NCBI GenBank assembly: GCA_034620365.1
Contig: JAQGEQ010000071.1
Coordinates: 2,232,001 to 2,296,000 of the forward strand
Direction of reading: 5' to 3'
Length of the DNA: 64,000 nt
Source of the DNA: Pegea sp. RAD2-039
Taxonomy: Eukaryota; Chordata; Thaliacea; Salpida; Salpidae
In this document: positions 1-10,581 of the stretch, piece by piece
How positions within the stretch are numbered: position 1 is the stretch's first letter
Layout: each line of letters begins with the position of its first letter
The notes under the pieces: generated by a model
What the model saw: the letters and a program-made list of their open reading frames with translations, nothing else
Databases searched by the model: none
Told to the model about the DNA's origin: nothing
Made by a program: the position numbers and the translations under genes

Positions 1-234
1 TGGAAGAATAAACGAAAATAATTTTTTTACACCAAATTGTTAATAAAATTTGTTACAATTCTGAAATTTAATTCTTAAAACTTTTATAAATGTTGTTGCT
101 TTTCATACTACTTCTTTTCTTTTTCAATTTTTTGTTGTTGATTTAGTTTCTGTTAAAAATCATATAAAAAACCAAATAATGTTTGAATCAATGTTTTTAT
201 TCTTGTTTAAAATTTAAATTCTATAAAAAACATG

Positions 235-541
235 TCAATTTTTATGTAATAGATTTCAAATTACAAGCAAGCAAGGTTTTAAACACTTTCATCTTTTTTT
301 TTATTAAATATTTATTTCTTTTAGCTCTCTTGTGATTTGAAGCAAGCTAACAGGAAGTTTCTGCCTTTTGATTATTTTGAAAAACCTTCAATTTTTATGT
401 AATAGATTTCAAATTACAAGCAAGCAAGGTTTTAAACACTTTCATCTTTTTTTTTATTAAATATTTATTTCTTTTAGCTCTCTTGTGATTTGAAGCAAGC
501 TAACAGGAAGTTTCTGCCTTTTGATTATTTTGAAAAACCTT
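235..541. repeat. 153-bp tandem duplication upstream of calmodulin
   Basis: Two head-to-tail copies, about 236-388 and 389-541, read the same base for base as far as I can compare by eye. Each copy contains a T-rich tract ending in a cttttag acceptor-like signal followed by a CTCTCTTGTGATTTG segment, so each carries what could be a 5' untranslated exon or trans-splice site of the calmodulin gene that starts 270 bp further on. The lack of divergence suggests a recent event or an assembly artefact. Confidence 0.9.
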
Positions 542-814
542 GAAGCAGTTTTTCAATTAGTTTTGATACTTTGTTTTTATAGCTTTTTACATTAAACAGT
601 TTTAAACAAGGTTTTAAAAGCTTTTAGTATCAAAAAATGTTTTGTTGAGAGTAGCTATTAAGTAGTTTCATTTTTCTGGTGAAAATTAAATTTTTTGAGA
701 AATAATACACAAATATGTTTTAACATTTTTTAATATATTAAATTATATTTATCAGAAATTCTGTTTTTTAGCAAATAAGTTAATTTTATTTTAACTATTT
801 CTTAATTTCCAAAA

Positions 815-1556
<742 letters not shown>

Positions 1557-2092
1557 AAATTTGTCGCGAAGTATTCATGATGACATCATCATCTTTTCGC
1601 TTTTTCTAATTTGCGGTTTCAGTGTTTTCTGTCAGTGAAAATATTAAAATTTTCTAATGTGGAAACCCTGATTGTGTTTACTTTTATTCCAACTTAACAT
1701 CTAATAGATAAAAATTTCCATATATTTTAAAATCAGCAAATTTTGATTGTTTTCTAGCTTGGTCGTCCAATTCTCAATAAAATTCTAATATTTTAGATTG
1801 TGATTCATACAAATTATTTCTAGATCAGTAAATTTTCATGATGACTCTTATTGTAGGTATTTAAAAACTATTTTTTTTTTCTTTTTATAACTCAGATAAA
1901 TCGAATATTTTAAACCAACTGCTGCCATCTAGTGACTGCTACTAATAACATCTTTTTAACACTGAAAGTTTCACAAATTTTTATTTAGAAAAATCCCTAA
2001 ATTCAAAACGACTTCATCAAGTTTAGTAAAGAAAATAAATAAATAAAAATTATAATTTCGTTAGATGCGTTTATCGCATGTTTGTGGATTCA
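1557..2092. other. intergenic, 3' ends of two convergent genes
   Basis: 536 bp between the calmodulin stop (+) and the mitoguardin stop (-). It holds the 3' untranslated regions of both genes, including an AATAAA for calmodulin near 1778. I see no further gene or repeat. Confidence 0.6.
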
Positions 2093-5000
2093 CTAATTTG
2101 AATAAAGTCTTTGATCTTTAAGAACTTTTTCATGCATAAAAGTGAGGAAAGATTGAAATCTCTCCTGCATCACTTTGACTAAATCTTCAGCCAGCTCTTC
2201 TTTAGTTGTAAATCGAACTCTTCGAAGACTAAACATCGAAGCTAGAAGCTCCATCGTTTCATCCTGTGACGTCATGATCAGTTTCTCATCACATTATTAG
2301 ATGATTATCGAACCTTGAAACGTTGGCAAGCTGTTTTAATCGATGATTCAGGTCCTAGAAAACCCCAAGCTATATCAGGCGTAATAAGAGCTGATACGTC
2401 ATAAAGATGTGCGAGAAAGCCATTGGTATATGAAAGAGTTTGCCGTTTGGCTTTTAAAACTGACCACACAGCTGATGTAAGCGCCTGCGAGAAATCAAGG
2501 TTGAAACCTCGTCAATTATCAAATTAGTTAGGAAGTTACTGATTCTTTCAATGTATCGCCCAGCCACCTATTTTGCATAATTGCTGTCACTACAGAAGGT
2601 GGTTCTTCCAGTGTATCGAAGGCATCCATCAACAAATAGTCGAGAACTACATCATAGAAAGTAAAACTCATCACCTAAAATATGACAATTAGAATCGAGA
2701 TATTTGATATTTTGATTATCACTTTTCGAGTTTTTAATTCTTTTTCAATTTCTTTTTGTTTTTCTTCATTTCGACAAAATGCAACTAATTTGTTGTAACT
2801 TTCAGTAAACGCGTCGCAGTTACGGTTGGCTGCACACAGCATCGTTTCCATCACTAATCGGCCGCTCTCCTCAAACCATTTCTTCACATTTTCATCTTTC
2901 AACAATTCCTCAAAACCAATTCTCAAACAAAAAAGTTTGGCAAGGAACTCGTCATCAGAGGAACACTGAACTCGATTTGTTCTGAACACGTGATCTTTTA
3001 AGGTGTCATGTCATTGATGACGTCATCACTAACCTGATACTGCGACAAGTGACGCGACCTGAGGCGGCAGCGGCAACTCCTTCTTCATATAAATCGAAAC
3101 GAAGTTTAACTGATGACGTCATAGCAAAGTCAGTAGAGCGAATCTCCCAAACCTAAATACGACAAATCGATAAACTAATCGAGAAACGATGACGTCATCA
3201 GTGACTACTGACGTCTTTTGCAGAGAAGTAAGAACTTGTTGATCCAAAATCGGAGGTGACAGAACAATCACTGAGACGACGGCGTGATGCTTCTAGAATT
3301 AACAGATTACAAGAAGATTAAAAGAAGATCAGATGATGAGTAAAAGATGATTGAAAGAAGATCAGATGATGAGTAAAAGATGATTGAAAGAAGATCAGAT
3401 GATGAGTAAAAGATTAAAAGAAGATCAGATGATGAGTAAAAGATGATTGAAAGAAGATCAGATGATGAGTAAAAGATTAAAAGAAGATCAGATGATGAGT
3501 AAAAGATGATTGAAAGAAGATCAGATGATGAGTAAAAGATGATTGAAAGAAGATCAGATGATGAGTAAAAGATGATTGAAAGAAGGTCAGATGATGATTA
3601 AAAGAAGATCAGATGATGAGTAGAAGATTAAAAGAAGATCAGATGATGATTAAAAGAAGATCAGATGATGAGTAGAAGATGATTAAAAGAAGATCAAATG
3701 ATGAGTAGAAGATTAAAAGAAGATCAGATGATGAGTAGAAGAAGATTAAAAGAAGATCAGATGATGAGTAGAAGATTAAAAGAAGATCAGATGATGAGTA
3801 GAAGAAGATTAAAAGAAGATCAGATGATGAGTAGAAGATTAAAAGAAGATCAGATGATGAGTAGAAGATGAAAATAGGTTGGAAAAAATAAGAGAGTATC
3901 AGAAATATAAAGATTTAAAAATTGTTTTCTAAGAAAGATGATTGTTTAATTTTGTTTCCTCACCTTCAAAAGGAATAACACTAGGAAGGTTTTGAGCTCG
4001 TTCTACAATCGAATGAAGTTGCTTCTCCAATTTGTTAACTGAAGCTCTTGACTACAAGAAAATCAGGAAAATATTTCTGTGAAGTTTAAACAACTTACTC
4101 TCGCTTGACGAGGAGATACAGATGTGAGGCTCTGACCAGCTACTGGTGTTAAATTTCTTAAAACAACAAAATCAACTTTTGTGTCTTTGATTTGTTCAAC
4201 TTACTCTTGAAAATCTTCAAATTTAACAGTTTCATTTGACGACTTATCAACAACTAAAGTCAAATTTGATGTTTCATGTTTTGATGATAATTTTAAATCT
4301 AATTTTTCTAAAGCTTCTTCAAAAGCATCAACATCTGCAAAATTTTTTTAAATAAAAATCAAAATATAAAAGTTGTTACCATCAAGCTCATCATCATCAA
4401 TTGATTGAGTGTTTGAAGATATCTGTTGATTTCTGAAATTAAATTTGTTACAAATTGTTAAAAAATTATTTATTAATAGATAACCTTGGGCTGCTACAGA
4501 TAGATGATACTAAAGTGTTTGAAGAAGAACTGATCCTTCTATTTCTTAAATTTGCTGCTAGATTATGAAAGATTAAAAAAATATAATTTTTAAATGTCAA
4601 ATAAATCAAACATTTTTAAAATAAATAAAATATTAATTAATATTAAAAATGATTTGTAAATTTTTTTTTTACTTTTTTCATCAATTTCTTCACAAGTTTC
4701 ATCTTTTATCGCTGATTGATTTTTTTTAATTCTTTTTCTGTCAAAGATATAAAATATAGTTCATATGACGATTAAACAAAAAGTTTTATTTTCAAATTAA
4801 CACTATAGAAGTATAAGTAAATACAATATATGAATCAAAATATAAAATAAATCGAGAAGATGAAGAAACTACCAAAATTAATATTATTTGCTAACAATGT
4901 TATTCAAATCAAAACTTTTAAACAAAATTGTAAAACAGGTGATATATTTTGATGTATTTATCTAATAGGGAAGAAAATTCAAAGCCATGGTTAACCTATT

Positions 5001-5451
5001 ATAAAAATTGCTACTCCATTGGAGGTTAAGGTTGTTGAGTCAGTTAATTTTGAAAGATAAACCTCTGAGGATGTATGAAAGATCACAATCTTTATAGAAA
5101 TCAAAATCTAAGATGGGAAAAACCATCAACAATATAAATAGTAGTACAAGATTTGATAAAAGGATTCGATATTACAAAGATTTAATATTAAGCTTATAGA
5201 GATGATATTTGTATGAAAAAACTTAGTTGTTTATATGTTATAAATAGTATTAATTTCATTAGTTATACTTGTATTTCACTTATTTTTATTGAGTTGTAGA
5301 TAAAAAAACAAACTAACCTTTTGAAATAATAAGCTGCACCTCCAAAAGTTACAAAGCTTGTTAATACAACTAAAACTACTAAAGATTTTTTAAATAAAAC
5401 ATTTTTGAAGCTAATAGAATCTATCAAGGGACTTAAAAATTTAATTCCCAT
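2093..5451 (-). CDS. MIGA: mitoguardin (MIGA/FAM73 family)
   Basis: Outer mitochondrial membrane protein; in flies and mammals it promotes mitochondrial fusion, works with MitoPLD and contacts ER VAP proteins. Exons 5' to 3': 5451-5318, 4737-4673, 4554-4485, 4432-4380, 4334-4205, 4156-4099, 4051-3964, 3292-3213, 3152-3034, 2981-2723, 2674-2540, 2484-2314, 2263-2093. All phases join and the sum is 1533 nt (510 aa). The N-terminus has one membrane segment (KSLVVLVVLTSFVTFGGAAY) followed by a basic KRKRIKK stretch, as in vertebrate MIGA. The C-terminal half matches the family throughout (SDDEFLAKLF, WFEESGRL, DVVLDYLLMDAF, WSVLKAKR, WGFLGPE). YFSAKD near exon 8 sits where MIGA2 has its FFAT-like motif (inference). 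A ttttttcag acceptor abuts the ATG. The intron before 3292 contains a minisatellite. Confidence 0.93.
3300..3872. repeat. intronic minisatellite, units of about 27 and 33 bp
   Basis: About 20 imperfect head-to-tail units built on agatcagatgatgagtaaa, alternating between a 33-bp form (with a gatgattgaa insertion) and a 27-bp form (with attaaaag). Unit types change from left to right: gagtaaaag dominates to about 3600 and gagtagaag after it, showing local homogenisation in blocks. It fills most of the mitoguardin intron between the exons at 3292 and 3964. It is strongly purine-biased on the + strand. Confidence 0.93.
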
Positions 5452-5844
5452 CTGAAAAAATAAAATTTTCTAAAAAAATCAAAATAAGTTTTAGAAAATA
5501 CAAATAAATGAAATTATATTTTGAACAGTTTATCAGAACAAAATAAGTTTTGATAAAATAGAAAAATCATTGTTTTAAATAAGATCTTTAAAAATATATT
5601 TTTTAAATATAAAAAAGAGAAAGAGTATCAGTGAAAACTTAAAAAAATTGAAATAAAATAATATAAAACTAAAATGAATTTGATTTTTTTGTAAAAAATT
5701 AATATTTAAAAAGAAATTATAAAAAAACAACTTAAACATATGAAATTTATCTAATTTTATCATATCTAAATCAAAAAATTTAAATTAAATTGATAATTAG
5801 TGGTGAAAGGTAGTTAATAATTTTTAAAAATTGCTTTTAGGAGC

Positions 5845-5897
5845 TTTTGTCAGTTTATCATTGAAGTTTATCAATGAAAAGTAAACTGACGAAAACT
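5845..5897. repeat. inverted repeat (hairpin)
   Basis: Arms of about 13 bp, TTTTGTCAGTTTA and TAAACTGACGAAAA, with a second inner pair TCATTGA/TCAATGA, fold into one imperfect stem-loop. It could be a solo end of a small MITE or a chance structure. No target-site duplication is obvious. Confidence 0.5.
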
Positions 5898-6469
5898 CAC
5901 TATTTTCTACGAGAAAAATTGTTAAATTAATAATCTATTAGAAATTAGCAAAATCAAAAAAAGTTATTATAATTTTATTACTTAAAATTAATATTTTTGA
6001 TCAGTAGAGACATGAAATTAGTTTACTTTTTAATTATTAACAGTTTACCTAACGTGATACTATTTCAATATCAAAGACGACGATACTGCAAATATCATTC
6101 TTAAGGCCGAAAAATCAAATTTTATAGATGATTTTTTAATTATTGATGTTAAAATTTTTATTATTATTCACAATAATAGGAAAAAAATAACTCGTATACC
6201 TCAACAAATTCCTTCTTATGCTCTTATATGCTTTATTTTTCCTATTATTCAACTGGTATTGCAAGTCTTAAATTCTTCTTTATTCTTTAGTTAAACTTCT
6301 TTCCGATGAAAGAGTTTTATCATTATCCTAATTGATAAAAAAAATAGAAATAATTTATCAAAATACCAACCAATCTCGCTTTAGTAGCTTCTGTCAAATC
6401 TTCAAATTAATTATTATGCAAAAACTTTGAACTCATCTTCTCTACAACAACTTAAATTCTGAATATATT

Positions 6470-6840
6470 TAATTTGATTCCTTCCTCAAAGGTCCTTCAG
6501 TGATCAGCTGTATTCTTGTCTTCAGCCATGGCTGTATTCCTTACTAAACAATCTAACTACTAATACCATCTATACAGACATCTGTAAAGCTTTTGATTCA
6601 GTTTCATAATCAATATTATATATAAAACTTTCGGCAATCTAATATAAACCCTACTCTTATCTCTTGGATTAAAGAATTTCTTAAAGATAGACAACAAGTC
6701 ATCATTAATATGTTTAAAGTCTTTTTTGGGGGATTTTCGCGGTGTTCCCCAATGCAGCCTTAATAGGCTACTTTACTCCAATGTTTACATTAATGATATT
6801 ACAGACTCTTTTTGATTACTAAATAGTTATAAAAAATTTA
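6470..6840 (+). pseudogene. non-LTR retrotransposon reverse transcriptase remnant
   Basis: Conceptual translation with stops and frameshifts recovers the order of LINE reverse-transcriptase motifs: YTDICKAFDSV (for the D-SKAFD-V motif), then a WIKEFLKDRQQVI stretch, then a SGVPQGS-like segment (GFSRCSPMQP), then FTPMFTLMILQTL in the place of L-LYINDI. No intact reading frame remains. It is dead and short, and cannot be assigned to a clade with confidence (CR1/Jockey-like by motif wording). Confidence 0.7.
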
Positions 6841-6949
6841 ATGCCCCTTGCCGTTGGTGAATAGATAATAAAATATCCACAAGCAAAAGAGAAGAAAGTA
6901 TTGACTAAGCAGAATAAGAATTTGTTAAGTCCTGAGATGTTAGACAATA

Positions 6950-7382
6950 AAAGATCCAAGATGTAGTCTTTTGAATCAGTAAATTTATGGTAACATGAGT
7001 CTGGAAATTTGTATTTGTAAAATTGGGAAAGATGTTATGGGTAGAATCATCTAGGAGTAGAAAAATCTTTGTGTTAGAAAGATTTGAATCTCTTTGAACA
7101 AGTAAAATAGAGTTTCACTACGAGTAAATCACTTCAAACGCCGCCTCCTGTAGTATCAATGCGATATTACTTAATGATATAATTTAATAAATTTGTATCA
7201 GATAGCCAGAGCCTAGTTTGAAACAATGGGTCAGTTTGATCGGAGTCAAGATAATGGGACACAAGGTTTATCTTATTTGCTATAAATCTGATGTTACAGG
7301 AATTAATTGACAGACTATGTAAGGTAGGTAGGTTGATTGGAAAAGGTGTAGAAGTATTAGTATCGATCCCAGAGAAGTTCAA
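6950..7382 (-). pseudogene. LINE endonuclease-domain remnant
   Basis: On the minus strand an open stretch reads LPTLHSLSINSCNIRFIANK, then a DP-FQTRLWLS segment, which follows the N-terminal APE-type endonuclease pattern of LINEs (LSI-N-NSI--K ... PDII-LTETWL). Downstream RIDTTGGGV fits the R-DR--RGGGV motif. It is interrupted by stops. Orientation is opposite to the reverse-transcriptase remnant on its left, so these are two insertions or a rearranged element. Confidence 0.55.
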
Positions 7383-8269
7383 AAAGTTTTATTTAGTGCG
7401 ATATTAAAGTGGTTATCCTTGTAAAAATATTCAAAACTTATTTTTTGTAATTTTTCAGCTGAGTTCTCACTAAAAATGTAAAATAAGAGATTTTCATAAA
7501 CTTATTATAGATATTATGTTAAGCAAAAAGGCAAAATTGTGTGATTTAATTTAATATAGCGCTAAGCTATTGTAAATTTAACAGTATGTAATTGAAAATT
7601 ATATTACATACCTTTTTAAGATTAGAATGCAAATCTAATTGAAAAATACTTTATTTAAATAAAATGTCAGATTTCACTTTTCCTATACTTTACTCTCATA
7701 TTTAAAAATCTATAAGGTTCACTAACTAAATATTTTTAAGACACAAAGTTTGAAGTTTTTGGTGAATTTTGCAGTTAAACTCTTGAACGAGGTAATATTT
7801 GTTAATAAACTTTATTAAGTAAAGTAAATCACAATCTGAAAAATGAAACACTTTTATAAATTAGAAATATTTTATTCTTATTTAAATCTTTTATATTTTA
7901 GCTTCGATTTATAATTCTTTCTAAAAGGCAAACAGTAAAATCTATTTTTTTAATAAAAAGTAATCTTCCTTAATAAGTTATTTCTTGTAACAATAAAAAA
8001 TAGATAATAATAATTTTTCAAAGTTGACACAAAACAAATTTTACTTGAAATTTAATAAAACGTTATTTGGAAAAAATCTTCTAATTAATCTAAAAGAATA
8101 AAACTATTTTGCTTTTCAGCTGGTAATAATTATAATCAGCAATATATCTGACTCTAAAATAACTTTTTGTTTCTATCAATATTTCTACATTTATTTCACT
8201 TAGATTTCTTTCAACTTTCACTGAGTTAAATCCATTTAAAGTATCTTCTTTTATCATTATATATTATAA

Positions 8270-8512
8270 AGTTCATCAGAGTAAGGAGCTGTTCCCTGGA
8301 TGGCCTTTGCGGCTGCAAAGCGACGAATAGAAGCAAGTTTTAGAAAAGTAATTAGTGAAAACATCTGTTATATGATGTAGTCTCTCTTTACATGATAGTC
8401 GAAGACTTAGTTTGAAAGATATCAAAATAATGATCAAAAGTTCGAAATAAGATGTCACAATAACTCTAACATCCGACTGATCGCGCGAGGGATGAGACTT
8501 TTTATACATTAC
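8270..8512. other. GC-richer patch of unknown origin
   Basis: About 240 bp stand out from AT-rich surroundings. The minus strand is open for 77 codons (with SHPSRDQSDVRV near its start) but has no family I recognise and no neighbouring exons. Likely a fragment of a repeat; purely descriptive. Confidence 0.3.
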
Positions 8513-10581
8513 ATTTATTTACAGATTCTTTTTAAATCTTATAGTTTTTATCTAACACATGATTTGTTTGAAAGAAAAGTTTGAATGGATTTGATGTCTT
8601 TAGACGAAGAGTATTTTTAAGGTTCTTAGTTGATTCAAGGTGCTAGCTTTTCAATAAGCTTTTTTTGTGGGTTGAAATTCAGTAACATTGAACTAATATC
8701 TAAAAATGTGTTTATTGGTTAGATATTTGTTTGATAAGTAAGCTATTATTTTTTTTTTAATTCTAAATGGAAAAATTTCATCTAAAAATATATTTTAAAT
8801 TATTCAATTTAAAAGTAACATAAAAGTATATAATATAAATTTAATAATTTTAATAATATAAAAAATATAAATTTCTTATCTTTAAAATTTTGATTTCAAA
8901 TTTTCTAGAAATTCAGTTGTAGTATTCAATATTTTTTGGCACTATGATAACTCATTCAACATTAACAAGTTACTAAATTGCTTCTACAAAAATTAAAAAT
9001 TAATTTAAAGTCAAAATATTTTAGTAAAAACCAAAAAAAGAAATTTTTTTGAAGTTTTAGAGTTATTTAAAAATTATTTTATATTATAGATATGAAAATT
9101 TTAGTGGAAATAGATTTTTATTACTGTCAAAATTTAAATAATTTAGAATATTTTTTGTAGAAAGTTATGAAAGAACTAAATTTTAATTATCTTGATAATA
9201 ATCTTTGATTATTTCTATTATAAGCTTATTAAAGTTTCAGCTGCAATTTAAAAATGATGGTTTTGAATAAGTAGCTTAGAGTAATATTTAAAAAATTTTT
9301 GTCAGAAAAAGTTTGTAAAAAAATGTTGTTGGCAATTGTGGAATTCATGCTTCACTTAAAATGCCATTAAAGTTTTAAGAATTTAAATGTAAACACGATT
9401 TGACTTATAACTGAAACATAGATTGTATACATACACAGGTATATCAGTTTTTTATGAATATTTATTATTTACAAGTTAGAGTTTTGTTTATTTAAAGTTT
9501 ATTTAAAATAACTTTTACATTTTAAGGTTGCTTATAATTCTAAAGTAAATTTAGATTTTTTTTTAATGTTTATATAATATTTCAGAAAAATATTTGAAGT
9601 TATCGAAAAATGTTCAGTTTAAACAAACGCTGGTACTAAAGGTTTGAGGCTTCATAATATTAAAAAAGTAAAAGAAAAAAAAGTTTTTATCTGTTAAAAT
9701 TTAATTTTTTGAAATCATTTTGTGAACTGTAAATTCAATTAACTTCATTTGTTAAAAAAAGAAGTAACCAGTAAAAAGTTAGTTGCTTGGTTTAAACATT
9801 TGTAACTTGCAAATACGAATCGTTTAATAAATTGAACAAGTTTGAAGTAGACACTCAATTGAATTGAAAAGCCCGGAGTCAATTGACGTTTCAAGTGAGA
9901 CGTTTTACTTTATATAGTTATAAGTTTTCTGATATCAGATATTGACCTTTTATAGTTTGAGAGTTTAGATAATTTTTTTTTTGGTTTTTTCAGTTCAACT
10001 GGCTATGAGTAATTCATTAAATTTATTCTTACACTTTTTGAGCATATTTATATTACTTTATTATTTTAAGTTTTAGATATTTAAATTTGATATTAATGCC
10101 ACAGTTTGCAGTTTCTCAGATAGTTAATAAATCATTTTTTTATGTTTGTATAAAACAAAAACAGCTCAAGTGACAATGTTGGTTTTAATAAGTTTGTCGA
10201 AAATAAAAAAACCAGAACAAATATTTGTAACAAATAAACGTAGAATTTTAAAATGTTAAAAAAAAATTATTTAAAAAGCTGTTTTTAAACTAAGTGTGGA
10301 TAGAATTCGAAAAAGCTAAATAAAAAAAGTTTGTAATTTGTCAAAAGCTTTTCGATGAAGTCTAAAATAAAAGAACAATTTTTTTCTCAAATTTTCCGCT
10401 GTACTTATCCAGCAATCGATTGCTAAATTGTTTGTTGTTCACCTTTAGTGGAAGCTTAAAAAAATTGATAATTTTAACAAAGTTTGTTTTTGATTCAACA
10501 GTTTTCTTGACTTTATTTAATAATTCATTAAAAAAAAATTAAAAACAAATTGAAAAATATCTTTTAGAAGAGCTTAAAGAA

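Larger units (their letters stand above)
5452..10581. other. 5.1-kb intergenic region, AT-rich, with LINE remnants
   Basis: Lies between the divergent mitoguardin (-) and CRACD-like (+) genes, so it includes both upstream regions. Apart from the LINE remnants at 6.4-7.4 kb, the hairpin at 5.85 kb and a slightly GC-richer patch at 8.27-8.51 kb, I see only AT-rich sequence without coding signal. Confidence 0.5.

Noticed and set aside
3300-3872. Repeat array considered as a CRISPR-like or satellite system
   Set aside because: Units are directly adjacent without unique spacers and sit in an intron of a eukaryotic gene; it is a minisatellite.
5575-5763. 62-codon minus frame rich in Phe/Leu/Ile
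   Set aside because: Product of poly-T-rich sequence; no homology and no context.
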